Of a DNA stretch of 64,000 bases, positions 38,601 through 47,767 are shown one piece after another. This DNA is from Mytilus trossulus. Lineage: Eukaryota > Mollusca > Bivalvia > Mytilida > Mytilidae. How positions within the stretch are numbered: position 1 is the first letter of the stretch; the number at the start of each line of letters is the position of its first letter. The stretch lies in the NCBI RefSeq assembly GCF_036588685.1, contig NW_026963310.1:3534001-3598000 (forward strand), written 5' to 3'. The notes beneath the pieces were generated by a model, which had not been told where the DNA came from, ran no database searches, and saw nothing but the letters and a program-made list of their open reading frames with translations. The position numbers were made by a program, and so were the translations under genes.

Positions 38601-38913
38601 CCAAACTACAGTTATGAATATCATTTGCTTTCATAGGCAGTGAGCATTCCTGAAGTAAAATTCAAAAGGGCGTTGTGGACTCTCATACTCTATACGGTGT
38701 ATTTTCCATTTTCGGCCAAAGGTTCCTGGTATCATAGGCCCAGTAATCGGTTATTTGACACTGTTCTTACAATAAATAGACAAGAGGAAGGTTTTAACGC
38801 TTTAAGACACTGATATTAATTACCTGATCAACAAATGATGTGTCTATCCCATTTTCTATGAGATTTATGGCCTTGGAGTCTTTTTTACTTTTCACAAGTG
38901 ATATGAGTTCCAT
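23363..38913 (-). CDS. ankyrin-repeat, ZU5-like, UPA-like and Death-domain protein, 11-exon model (742 aa)
   Basis: Model: 38913-38824, 38129-38028, 37024-36926, 35956-35757, 34882-34528, 32378-32193, 29947-29676, 28588-28339, 27017-26672, 26000-25959, 23649-23363. All junctions are AG/GT with matching phases, and 2229 coding bases give 742 residues plus TAA. Residues about 31-130 are two clear and one weaker ankyrin repeats (DDNTALHYASSAG, DGHTAVHFAV, NGNSALDFAL). Residues about 200-380 look like ZU5 (IEIPEGAF at 328-335). Residues about 380-630 resemble UPA (FDANHFSIYVATSR, then KVEFFVMLKND and GKLSMVVECAS). Residues about 660-735 form a Death domain (CYNLGQHLNIS, LLPTWRP). The start ATG has G at +4, but an upstream acceptor leaves a 5' coding exon possible. 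No signal peptide or membrane segment, so probably cytosolic. The family knowledge (ankyrins, PIDD, UNC5) suggests an adaptor in signalling; the partner is unknown. Confidence 0.8.
23995..24110 (-). repeat. relic of Penelope-like 3' region, inverted
   Basis: gagggacattcaaactcata and gcgccatggctaaaaataa are the reverse complement of the 3' flank at 54490-54560. Located in intron 10 of the Death-domain gene. Confidence 0.6.
24234..24610 (+). mobile_element. repeat family H, copy 1
   Basis: Shares agtctaaaataaaaatga, taggtcaccgcgcattt, agggtcaccgtacg and aatacaaaataggaaaatt with the inverted copy at 31645-32022. The left end carries a decayed TTAAGTTGGTAT, like the TTAAGGTGGTAT end of the other copy. 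Confidence 0.65.
24840..25115. mobile_element. MITE family T1, copy 2
   Basis: Left end aaaggtggtacccaacact, right end gtgttgggtaccaccttaa. Opposite orientation of the interior relative to 7621-7904. In intron 10 of the Death-domain gene. Confidence 0.75.
25565..25690. repeat. family B fragment and a 2-unit 31-bp tandem
   Basis: cactcataccacatcttttt is the minus-sense end of family B. After it, gcaaagcatgttagcttt occurs twice, 31 bases apart. Confidence 0.5.
25959..26000 (-). CDS. exon 10, micro-exon (42 bases)
   Basis: Acceptor TCATTTCAG, donor AGT|GTAAGT. Encodes HTVNVMVDPSDPQ. Needed to join the UPA region and the Death domain in frame. Confidence 0.7.
26672..27017 (-). CDS. exon 9, C-terminal part of UPA and linker
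   Basis: 346 bases, acceptor TTTTCTAG, donor CAG|GTAATT. Beta-rich, with GQVNIELQVVVRQND. The frame has no ATG near its start, so it was found by phase matching to exons 8 and 10. Confidence 0.8.
27357..28080. mobile_element. possible element bounded by GGGTGATCT palindromes
   Basis: The left edge has gggtgatctgagccggatc and accagatcacccc; the right edge has agatcaccctccggccatct and gggtgatctgacac. Both ends can form hairpins from the same GATCACCC motif. The interior contains the tRNA-like sequence below. Lies in intron 8 of the Death-domain gene. Boundaries approximate. Confidence 0.35.
27525..27612 (-). pseudogene. tRNA-like sequence, minus strand
   Basis: On the minus strand GAAATGGTGTAGTGATAGCA resembles an A box and D arm, and GTCTTGAGTTCGAATCCC an almost perfect B box and T loop. 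The 7-bp acceptor stem does not form, so I call it tRNA-derived, perhaps a SINE head. Confidence 0.45.
28339..28588 (-). CDS. exon 8, UPA domain
   Basis: 250 bases. Continues as YVATSRRNPEKA and KVEFFVMLKNDLNGKLSMVV, similar to the ankyrin UPA blocks where a membrane-independent beta domain follows ZU5. A basic stretch (KKRRKYWMRKRF) follows. Confidence 0.8.
29676..29947 (-). CDS. exon 7, end of ZU5 and start of UPA
   Basis: 272 bases. Contains PVKMKLPIHSSIP, ENDWTICDI and FDANHFS, the order expected at a ZU5-UPA boundary. Acceptor GATTTTAG, donor AAT|GTAAGA. Confidence 0.85.
30487..31385 (+). repeat. mussel repeat family C, copy 3, with internal tandem duplication
   Basis: The longest family C copy in the window. 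A 187-bp segment (30639-30825, starting accagattagtgattatga) is repeated at 30826-31010 almost unchanged. It then continues to cttataagtgaatc..attaacgcc near 31350. In intron 6 of the Death-domain gene. Confidence 0.8.
31645..32022 (-). mobile_element. repeat family H, copy 2
   Basis: Inverted relative to 24234-24610. The right end reads tagactcccataccacctt plus AA, i.e. TTAAGGTGGTATGGGAG on the minus strand, sharing TTAAGGTGG with families T1 and T2. The other terminus was not found. Confidence 0.65.
32029..32186 (+). repeat. repeat family G, copy at the exon 6 splice donor
   Basis: caccattttctacatttgaa, ctgtaccaagtcaggaatat and ctcggagttcagtatttttg match copies at 41515 (+), 44545 (-) and 49925 (-). 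It ends a few bases before the exon 6 donor of the Death-domain gene. Confidence 0.7.
32193..32378 (-). CDS. exon 6, ZU5 core
   Basis: 186 bases, phase 0 both sides. Contains TASRFTIIVQEKPE and AKIEIPEGAF, the hallmark of ZU5. Donor AAT|GTAAGT lies 7 bases from the end of a family G repeat. Confidence 0.85.
32881..33713. mobile_element. Tc1/mariner-like element, deleted (about 833 bp)
   Basis: The left end ATACTGAGCCAAAAAATGTT and the right end, reverse-complemented ATACTGAGCAAAAAAAGTTT, form terminal inverted repeats that continue as AGCAACA. TA flanks both. On the minus strand a short open stretch (FEQIAWGVNQDSPKITVR) near 33430-33380 could be a transposase remnant, but the frame is soon lost. 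Inserted in intron 5 of the Death-domain gene. Confidence 0.6.
33770..34010 (-). repeat. decayed family B repeat
   Basis: atcttgctgttctgtgtgag and gactcataccacatctttct match the minus sense of the copy at 49307. Heavily diverged. Confidence 0.5.
34196..34262. repeat. hairpin repeat, copy 1
   Basis: aaaaccacgac ... cattcgtggtttt forms a stem of about 9 bp with a loop of about 18 bases. A near-identical copy follows at 35158-35212. Confidence 0.55.
34528..34882 (-). CDS. exon 5, N-terminal part of the ZU5 region
   Basis: 355 bases. Encodes a beta-rich region with SDVFEVIAWGSKPD and NEEVIILPIESG. Donor GAG|GTATAT next to a short TA run. I place it before the ZU5 core; it may be a first, diverged ZU5 copy. 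Confidence 0.75.
35158..35420 (+). repeat. hairpin repeat copy 2 followed by repeat family F
   Basis: 35158-35212 repeats the 34196 hairpin. 35225-35420 matches 21455-21660 closely (ctcgtggtgttttgtctgat to gcggtatactactgttgcc). Located in intron 4 of the Death-domain gene. Confidence 0.65.
35757..35956 (-). CDS. exon 4, ankyrin repeat 3 and linker
   Basis: 200 bases. Begins NGNSALDFALINKES, a third, less typical ankyrin repeat, then a linker of about 35 residues. Acceptor TTTTTAG, donor CGG|GTGAGT. Confidence 0.75.
36926..37024 (-). CDS. exon 3, ankyrin repeat 2
   Basis: 99 bases, exactly 33 codons, phase 0 both sides. Begins DGHTAVHFAVINKN and ends with the loop GANINMLDE. The one-repeat-per-exon phase 0 layout is usual for ankyrin repeats. 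Confidence 0.85.
37653..37870 (+). repeat. mussel repeat family B, copy
   Basis: ataggaagatgtggtaggag, aaagtaaaccattatatg, atcgaacaacaagttat and aaggtctaatctacat in the family order. In intron 2 of the Death-domain gene. Confidence 0.7.
38028..38129 (-). CDS. exon 2, ankyrin repeat 1
   Basis: 102 bases, phase 0 both sides, acceptor TTTCTTTAG, donor AAG|GTTGGT (less common). Encodes one whole ankyrin repeat beginning DDNTALHYASSAGL. Confidence 0.8.
38824..38913 (-). CDS. exon 1 (coding part) of ANK-ZU5-UPA-Death gene
   Basis: ATG at 38913-38911 in the context ATCGATGG; 30 codons, donor CAG|GTAATT. The open frame continues upstream to an acceptor CTCCAG at 38937, so this may be an internal exon or one with a 5' UTR part. 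Confidence 0.65.
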
Positions 38914-38939
38914 CGATCGATCCTTATCGTTGTAACCTG

Positions 38940-40215
38940 GAGTAGATTTTCATCTTTTTTATAACAGCATATATGTCTGAAAAATATCAGCAGTCAGGTC
39001 ATCACACGTTATATATCAGTAGAGAAAATTCTACATTTAACAATATGTTATAGCAATTTTTTTTTTACAATTTATCAAATATTATAAAGCAAAGCTAGTA
39101 AAACATTATTTTCTTTAAAATGAAATTGAAAGTGGAAACTCATAACTGTCTTTATCACTTGCATTACACTAACCCAAAGAGGCTCATATAACTGGTTTTA
39201 ACTTTATATTAAGAAATATAACACTTTTGTAAAACTAATTTAAATGACGGATTTTGACAAACCGTTGTCTGTCCTTAAGACACAACTCATACACGATTTA
39301 ACAAATGTGCATGTCACTTTAGTGAACTGTTTATATCTTTAGACGTGGGATCCTTTCAATTTTCATAAATTTTAGATTTTATATTTCCTAGTCAGAAGGT
39401 TAAAATAATTCAACAGGATACTTTGCTAGTTGGACACGTTTCCAAGGAATAAAAAAAATCAGGTTAAAAGAGGTGATGTTTACATTTTTCGGATAACAGC
39501 TCAAAAACGCTTTAAAAAGTTTCATCAAACATTGGTGACGGGTTTGTATCTATTAAAGTAACCTCCATTGACTTTTTTCTTAAGTTCTGATATGACATTG
39601 GACAAGTTGATAATCTGTATAATTTTGAAAGCGGCGAGCATACATGTAGTATGCGCTCATGGCGCATCTGTTTATTTCATAATTTCGCGTATCAAGCACA
39701 ACTAATATTTTGAACAATACAGATTACACAAATATTAATCTGCAAACAATACATTTTTGACTGTTTTTACTTGTTCAAGTTTATAACTATATCATAATAC
39801 TGGCTGAAAATTGCAATCAAAGATGTGGTATGAAGTCACAAAATATTTTAAAATGCCCTTTTCCAATATTGAGGTTGGCTCTATGTCAAATGTCAACCAT
39901 GTGATACATTCTATCAATATTCCCGTACTATTCGTGTTTTACTTAAACCAGAACAACTCAATTTATCAAGGTAATAAAGCTGGTATTTAAATATGATTGT
40001 TTGTAACTGTTTTATTCTAGATACAATAACAAAAACATAAAGACAACATTTATCATTGTTGAAAATTTTCAATGAATAATACAATTTAAAACCATGCAAT
40101 ACACATGAGAAATTTTTAAATGTATGTACACACTATTTGCATACATGTTACTAGGTCAAGCAGTCAAATAATTCCAATACATATATAAACGAAGACAAAT
40201 TCAAATGTGCATATA
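38940..40215. other. upstream flank of the Death-domain gene, nothing identified
   Basis: AT-rich with no coding exon or strong promoter motif that I can support. Confidence 0.4.
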
Positions 40216-40220
40216 ATTAT

Positions 40221-40480
40221 ATATGCATGTATATCGATATAAGAAGATGTGGTATGACTTAAAATCAGACAACTCTCCATCAAAGGCACAATGTGTAAAC
40301 AGAAACCAATTATACGTCGAAGTACGGCCTTCAACACGAAGCCTTGTCTCTCATCGAACAGCAAGTTAAAAGAACCAAAAAATATAAGTGTAAAAAAAAA
40401 TATGTTCAAACAGGAAATTCAAAGGTCTAATCTATATCGAAAAAACGAGAAACACATGCATCCCATCAACAACTGAATAC
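40221..40480 (+). repeat. mussel repeat family B, copy
   Basis: ataagaagatgtggtatgac, agtacggccttcaacacgaa and aaggtctaatctatatcg match the family. The small open frames across it on both strands are shadows of the repeat. Confidence 0.7.
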
Positions 40481-40659
40481 AAATCCTAAACATCACACAT
40501 GCAGTGGGTTTATCATTTTTACAGGCGGTACCCTTCGCAGTAATCTAACACAGAAGTGTACACAACTTTACAACATTACAGAACACTATAAAGTGAGTTT
40601 ATTGTGAAAACACACATGTAAACTTATATGATAAGACTCTAAAAGGCAAATAGTTATCA

Positions 40660-40800
40660 AAAGTACCAGGATTATAATTTTATACGCCAGACGCGCGTTT
40701 CGTCTACATAAGACTCATCAGTGACACTCAGATCAAAATAGTTAAAAAGGCAAAAAAATACAAAGTTGAAGAGCATTGAGGATCAAAAATTCCTAAAACA
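40660..40800 (-). repeat. retroelement 3' end (family E), inverted
   Basis: ccaggattataattttatac, cgccagacgcgcgtttcgtc and gaagagcattgaggatc are the reverse complement of the 3' end at 54750-54890. Confidence 0.75.
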
Positions 40801-41514
40801 TTCCGATAAAAAAAGATTAGTAATATTTTATATCGGAATTAGGTTTATGTTGTCTATGTTTCTTATTGCATGTATCAGAAAAATCTGCGAGTGTTTGATT
40901 AATCCTTTAGTACAATACTATGACGGGTTTTATTTCAAACATGCATGTTGTCTCATTAGCAATTATACCACATCTTCTACTTTTTATGACGGTCATTAAA
41001 CAAAAATGTGAAAATAAGGTTAGGATTCCAACTCGTTAGCCGTTCATTTCAAAGTGGTTTTTACCTTATATATGAGCATCCTCTGATATACAACTGATGT
41101 TTTACCTCCGAAATCTAGTCTAACAAATTGAAACCTGATTCTTAGCTGAGTAAATATTTGATCTATTTATAGTCGTCTGATGCAAAGCAATATGAAACAA
41201 CATGCAAATAAATATAATGTCATTTAAAATGAGTCGGGCATTTCCCTTATAGATACCAATCTGATAAGCCAGGTTTAACATTTAAACATGAAACACCTCA
41301 CACAAGACTTGTCGTCAAGTGTATGTCTCGCATGCCAAAAGTAGTTCCATTCAAATGTATTAGTTTTTCCTAATACATAATGGATGAAAAATTATATGGA
41401 TATACAAAATAATTTTCTTTATTGTTCATTATTATAAATCCATTACTCTGATATGTGTAACACTGTCATTTAACCATCCGCCTTACAAAATCACAATCAC
41501 CTAAACTGTTTACA

Positions 41515-41690
41515 CCAGGTTCAATCCGTCATTTTCTACTTTAGAACATGTATATACTTAGGAAATATTAAGGCAGCTGTTATTTATTCGTTTAATGTGT
41601 TTGAGATTTGATTTTGCCATTTGATTACGTTTTTAATCTTCCTCGGACTTCGATATTTTTGTGATTTTACTTTTTATAACAACACAGTTT
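41515..41690 (+). repeat. repeat family G copy
   Basis: aggttcaatccgtcattttc, tttgattttgccatttgatt and tgtgattttactttttata in family order. Confidence 0.65.
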
Positions 41691-41837
41691 ACAGGGTAGG
41701 TCCCACTGTGAGTTCACTTTCCATTTTCATAAATACAATCACCAGAACCCAAGTGATCAAATCCGAGTCACCTGTCGTCAATTTATAGTTTAAACATATT
41801 TTATTGTTCAAAATGACAAATGCATTAGGCACAAGTT

Positions 41838-41930
41838 CTACAAAAGAGGGACGAAAGATCCCAAAGGGAAAGTCAAACTCATAAATCTAAAACAAACTGA
41901 CAACGCCATGACACATGACACATGCCACAA
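41838..41930 (-). repeat. relic of Penelope-like 3' region, inverted
   Basis: aaaagagggacgaaagatcc, gtcaaactcataaatctaaa and tgacaacgccatgac are the reverse complement of 54490-54570. Confidence 0.7.
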
Positions 41931-43895
41931 CTTAGGAACGTCTTCAAAGATTAATGAAGTCATACTTATTATATATGAAGTACTTTAGTTTTTATTCTCC
42001 AAGAAATCTATAAGGAAAAGTATTCCCAACCTTGTATTGTAAGGTTTAATTTTTAAAGAAAAACGTGAAATAAATAATTTAACAAGCATCATACAATATC
42101 GTACTTAGAAAATTAACAGCTGTTCTACATAACTTATAAAAATAGCATCACATTTTGTAGTTGAGGAAAGATACAGTTATATTAATCTTTAAAATTAGAA
42201 ATAATTATTGTTGCAGAAATGGTAAATAAACAAAACCTTACCACCAACCTGCGATCCAGACTTTTAACAGTCAGTGTAAAACAATGTCATACCATTGTTT
42301 TGTATATCGCTGGTTTTATTTATATCTATCCACATGAAAAGATCAAGTTTATTTGTCAAATATGTATATTGTATCACTAAAATGTATTTTAAACTAATTA
42401 AATGTACGCTTAATGAACATTTTACTCTGCACTACTTAACATGACATGCACAGAGTGCCTAATGTTATCACACGTATGTGTCATTTATAATTGTAAATTC
42501 TTCCGCGTTTGTTTTGACTGCTTTAGTGCTGATATCTTGGTTGCATCAATTTCAATTTCATATTTTTGTGAGAAAGTAGTTCTTGATAATCTTGAAATAA
42601 TGAATTGGAGATACGTCTTGAATGTTATGTAAAAAAAAATGCATGCGGTATATACTAATATCGTTAGTATATACGTACGTACGTTATATCAAGATTCAAA
42701 TCCTGTCACCTCCCGTATTCCAATTTATAAATTCTGATCTAATATTTCTCAAATTAAGAAATGCACATATGAAATGTATGTCACATCCAGTGCTTTTTAG
42801 TTATATCTAGCGGGATGACACACGTTCATTTTAATTCTCAGTATTTGACAATTTTGTAATATCATTCATGCATAAAACCAAGCATAAAATTATTTTACCT
42901 GACAAAAAAAAACCAAATTACAAAATAACTTGAAATCAAAAATTTTAACACCACTTAACATCGAAATTATAAAGTTTTCAATCATGATGAAACTTTACCT
43001 CAAATCTGTCCTAATGTTGAATAATCTTTTTTTATCATGTGTGGAATAGCAACACAATTAAATGTATGACGATTACTAAACGTTGGTAAACTGACTGCAA
43101 AAAGAGTTTTCTGTTTGTTTTTGTTATATATTTAAGAATGTTATGTATTTTTTAACTTAGCTATCTTACTTTCTCTAAAAAAAACTTTTTCTTTAAATTC
43201 CGATTAAAAAAAATTAAAATTCGAAAATAACACTGCAATTATTGAAAAAAATCAATTTGATTTAATACATGCACTTGACATGGATGCCAGCTTTGGAATA
43301 CGTACATTAGACGTGCGTTTATTTTTATTTTTAAAAAGGTCCAATCAGTACATCAGGAACACACTGAAATATTTAAAAACAAAAGACATTGTTCTTCGTG
43401 CTTATGCTTACTTTATCATGTTTATGACTTATTCAATCTGTCGAGTTTTCGTCATTGTCGTGTTAATAAAGTCTTATAAAAGGATTTAATCATCCATTTG
43501 TATTGTTTGATATTAGTATTTTGAAGTCAAATATACATATAGTAACGATTTGTTCTCGACAACAAAGGAAACATCATTTAAATATTCTACTTGATGATAA
43601 TTAACAATAACATATTTAAAATATTAGAATATAAGACAATATGTACTATCACAAAGGTCATGTCATCAACATAAAATCTGAACCTAAATCATTACAAGTA
43701 TAAAAAGATTATGTTTTAAAATGTAAAATGTTATACTTTGTCACTGTAACGTCAATAATAAACAACGACTAGTTCTTAAAAGGCATTGCTATGTGTATAC
43801 ATTGTTTAAATATATTAACTATTTTGTTTTAAATAAATTGAAAAGAATGATCTGTTTAGCCGCAGCTTTATCACGAGAAGTCAACCAACCGGAAC
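41931..43895. other. intergenic, no gene seen
   Basis: Short open frames only. A perfect 11-bp hairpin (gtatatactaa .. ttagtatatac) lies at 42648-42674. A splice-donor-like site (minus strand, GGTG|GTAAGG near 42240) could belong to a 5' UTR exon of the Death-domain gene, but nothing else supports it. Confidence 0.4.
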
Positions 43896-44340
43896 TTAAG
43901 GTGGCACGGTAGTATTTCCTGGCCCATAAGGGATAATGATAGCCTTTTTAGAATTTTCACCACTTTCTAACACTGCAAAAAATTCTACATTCACAGTTAA
44001 CTGAAAAACTTTTATTTTACCATTCAGAAATGAATTTGAATATGTATCATGACCGTTTACTTTTTTTGCTATTTTTAAAATCCTAAGGCCACTAGTACTT
44101 TTAGGTCTTTTATGGTGCAGTGAATGCAAAATTTAAAAAAATTCTCAAAAATTCATTTTCATCTGTATGTAAAATTATTTCATATTTTTCTACACCTGAT
44201 TCATCACTCAGTTTGGGATAGTATGTTCAGTTGATACTGTATTTTTTGTCCAATCACACTGTTTAGATACATTTACCTAAGTAGGGTACACAAAAGAGCA
44301 ACCTAAATTCTGGAAAGCAAATACTACCGTGCCACCTTAA
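43896..44340. mobile_element. TTAA-flanked MITE (family T2), copy 1, 445 bp
   Basis: TTAAGGTGGCACGGTAGTAT at the left and its reverse complement ATACTACCGTGCCACCTTAA at the right. Intact termini with TTAA on both sides, as in piggyBac insertions. The minus-strand 77-codon frame starting at 44129 lies within it and is not conserved as a gene. Confidence 0.85.
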
Positions 44341-44544
44341 CCAAGACATAACAAACTTGAAACCAGTCATGACACCTATGATGCATAGACTTCTTATTTT
44401 GGAACATATTACAATAAGGAATACTAGTCTGCACTCATTTCTTAACAAAAAAAATGAAACATTACATCCCTACCCCACCTGGCAGATTTTCACTTTTTTT
44501 TCATCTTACCATTTTTACTTAAGGAGTGAACAAAACCCATATAT

Positions 44545-44710
44545 ATAAAAAAAAAAAACACAAAAATACCGAACTCCGAGGAAAATTCAAAAGGAAAATC
44601 CAAAATCAAAAGGCAAAATCAAAAGTCCAAACACATCAAACGAATGGATAACAACTGTCATATTCCTGACTTGGTACAGGCATTTTCTAAAGTAGAAAAT
44701 GGTGGATTGA
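44545..44710 (-). repeat. repeat family G copy, inverted
   Basis: ataccgaactccgaggaaaa, cctgacttggtacaggcatt and aatggtggattgaacctgg are the reverse complement of the family. Confidence 0.65.
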
Positions 44711-44866
44711 ACCTGGTTTTATAGCTAGCTAAACCTCTCACTTGTATGACAGTCGCATCAAATTCCATTACATTGTCAACGATGTATGAACAAAACAAAC
44801 ATACTCAAAGAGTAAAAATGTCAAAAATAGGGGTACAGCAGTCATTATTGTTTTATCATCTTAATA

Positions 44867-45385
44867 TCACTATAAAAACAACAAATGTAACGAAGAATCA
44901 CAAAAAAGGCATACATCAAAATTAACATACTCATTTTGCTTTTCTTGTACCACTTAATTTATGTATATAAAGTCTACCCGTCAAGGAAAGAAGGTTTTCA
45001 TTGCTGGTGTAAAAATACGTGTTTGAAATTCGTACAGGTAGACATAAAAATAATTTTGTCGTTAAAAGTATGAACAAAACAAACATACTTGCATCACTAT
45101 AAAAACAACAAATGTAACAAAGAATCACAAAAAGGCATGCATTAAATTTAACATACTCATTTTGCTTTTCTTGTACCACTCAATTTATGTATATAAAGTC
45201 TACCCGTAAAGGAAAGAAGGTTTTCATTGCTGGTGTAAAAATGCGCGTTTGAAATTCGTACAGGTAGACATAAAAATAATTTTGTCGTTAAAAGTTTGAA
45301 CAAAACAAACATACTTGCATCACTATAAAAACAACAAATGTAACGAAGAAGCACAAAAAGGCATACATAAAATTTAATATACTCA
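44867..45385 (+). repeat. tandem repeat, about 227-bp unit, 2.3 copies
   Basis: tcactataaaaacaacaaat starts copies at 44867, 45094 and 45320. Units differ by a few bases (for example ataaaaa, atgcgcg versus atacgtg). The two similar minus-strand open frames (82 and 65 codons) are this repeat read twice, not gene duplicates. Confidence 0.85.
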
Positions 45386-46404
45386 TTTATGATGTTTCAA
45401 ATCAACACAGAAGTCAAACATGGTGATTCAGGAGGAATTAGTGGATTGCCAACTCTGTTTATGGTTAATCTGACTGAAAGAAACAGTTTTAGCACCAAAT
45501 CATGAAAACTGGTATTAAAGTCCATTCCACATTTTAAAGTATGCCTTACAGTACTTTAAACATTTCCAGATTATGAGGATAATACAAGAGTCTTTAGATT
45601 GCAGTTAACTATTATTCCAAAATATGTTTGACAATACATGTACTAAAACACATCTCTAAGTTGACTGTTTGTCTATTTCTCATGTATACATTAAGTTAAA
45701 TTATGTCCCCTTACATAATCAATTTGCCTTTATTGTGCTTTTCACTGTCAGAAAATCTTAAGAACTAATGGTATTTGCATGGAAAATGAATAAACCATTT
45801 AATCTTGCTGATATAACATCATAAATACATTCTTTGTCAAAAATAAGGTTTATTAAATGTAAAGAAACCCCTATTTCTATCTCTATTTCAGACCAGTATG
45901 AGAGCTTAATGAATAAGTAAGGACCCCTTTAACACTTACTAGTTCCCCAAAAGCTCCAACTGGTGTCATGTTACATCAGAACTACAAATTAAACCTCAAG
46001 AAAACTAGTATAGCTGTACTTGTGTTGAAAAAAATAAGAAATTATTCAATTTATTTATTTCGCTGAAAATAATAGGATGTACATGCAACCGAAGAATGTC
46101 GCGTCTCAAATTTCAGTGGTTGCACATGTGTCAGACACTGCGAAAAGTCAACGCGAGCATTTATAATTAAAAATGTAGTGCAAGTTACATAAAAATAATG
46201 AATTTCTACTTTCTAGGTAAATTTTTACATTATTACCTACATATCAGGCAAAATTTGCTAAAACAGCAATTTTTACTCTCAGGGGTTGAATTTAAGGCTT
46301 GTTTTTTCATAGTTGCCCATAATCAACTTTGTATTGATAAACTTACAAATTGCATAGGTACAAAAAGTTCCTTTATTGATTTAGTGTAAAAATATATATC
46401 CCCC
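45386..46404. other. intergenic, no gene seen
   Basis: A 63-codon plus frame at 46198-46389 shows no domain and no splice context. Otherwise featureless AT-rich sequence. Confidence 0.4.
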
Positions 46405-46849
46405 TTAAGGTGGCACGGTAGTATTTCCTGGCCCATAAGGGATAATGATAGCCTTTTTAGAATTTTCACCACTTTCTAACACTGCAAAAAATTCTACATT
46501 CACAGTTAACTGAAGAACTTTCATTTTACCATTCAGAAATTAATTTGAATATGTATCATGACCGTTTACTCTTTTTGCTATTTTTAAAATCCTAAGGCCA
46601 CTAGTACTTTAAGGTCTTTTATGGTGCAGTGAATGCAAAATTTAAAAAAATTCTCAAAAATTCATTTTCATCTGTATGTAAAATTATTTCATATTTTTCT
46701 ACACCTGATTCATCACTCAGTTTGGGAAAGTATGTTCAGTTGATACTGTATTTTTTGTCCAATCACACTGTTTAGATACATTTACCTAAGTAGGATACAC
46801 AAAAGAGCAACCTAAATTCTGGAAAGCAAATACTACCGTGCCACCTAAA
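46405..46849. mobile_element. MITE family T2, copy 2
   Basis: Nearly identical to 43896-44340 and in the same orientation. The left end is intact. The right end reads CCGTGCCACCTAAA and has lost one T of TTAA. Two recent insertions 2 kb apart, or one duplication, could explain the pair. Confidence 0.85.
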
Positions 46850-47690
46850 TCAAACTGTATTTATACATTATTAATATAGATTTGTCGCCCCTCTTGCATA
46901 TTAATACATCAACATCACAGTCAACATGAATCAAAATTCCAATTGAATTCACATAAAAAAAATTATATTTTATAATTGAACAGATACAATACAATTATAT
47001 GTATGTACCTAGACCATCGTCCCATTTCATGATTGCATGTAAACAACAGATATTGTGAACATCATATAATAATATATAACCATTTCATATTGTAATATGA
47101 CAATTGACAGTTATTAATCAAGATATCAATGCAATTCGTGTATTATGGTATTACACAAATAACCTCAGTGAAACAAAAACAGGACATTTGGAAGCATTAT
47201 TATATTCGAAACGTATGTATTTTTTTTTAAATTGTACTTATCTGTCAATGAAATTGTTATTTCAATTAATTTTGATATATGAAATAAAATTGAAAATAAT
47301 CAGTTTGATATACATGACTAATGCACGTTAAAATTCATCTGGCATGGTTTTTATTTTAAACAAACAAGAAAATGAAATGTTGGATAAGTGTCAATACTAA
47401 AATAGAAAGCTGACGGTAAGAGAATTATAAGGACAACAAACGTAAAAATAACCACATCACTGCAATATAAATGTGTTATATTCTAATATACCAAAAAAAA
47501 GTCGCACGCAAGTCTAAGAGTCCATTTGAGCGTTTAAGCATATATTATGCACAAATGAATGCAAATCATAGTAAGATTGCTTACAATATATTAGTAGATA
47601 CATTCGTGCACGATGAAAGCATACACATATTGTTCAACAGACGTTAATGCTACTTGTTCCAGTACAATCGACACAACTTGTACTGTTTCT
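46850..47690. other. upstream region of the SRCR gene
   Basis: No coding exon. A good acceptor (actgtttctttcag, 47682-47695) precedes the signal-peptide exon, so a 5' UTR exon probably lies in this stretch. I found no convincing TATA box. Confidence 0.35.
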
Positions 47691-47703
47691 TTCAGGCGGG
47701 GGC

Positions 47704-47767
47704 ATGTTACACCTAGCTGTCATATGCTTTTTATTATTCCAATATTCAATTAATGGACAATCTTCTG
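47704..47767 (+). CDS. SRCR gene exon 1, signal peptide
   Basis: ATG at 47704 just after an acceptor. 21 codons plus one base, donor CTG|GTAAGT. Hydrophobic core VICFLLFQY; cleavage likely near SING/QSS. Confidence 0.7.

Noticed and set aside
42236..42290. Possible 5' UTR exon of the Death-domain gene
   Set aside because: Only a donor-like GGTG|GTAAGG on the minus strand; no start, promoter or phase information supports it.
43896..44129. 77-codon minus-strand frame with basic N terminus
   Set aside because: Starts inside MITE T2; the second copy at 46405 has a frame-breaking difference, so it is not under selection as protein.
44931..45354. Two similar 82- and 65-codon minus-strand frames that look like a gene duplication
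   Set aside because: They are one non-coding 227-bp tandem repeat read twice; no domain and no splice signals.
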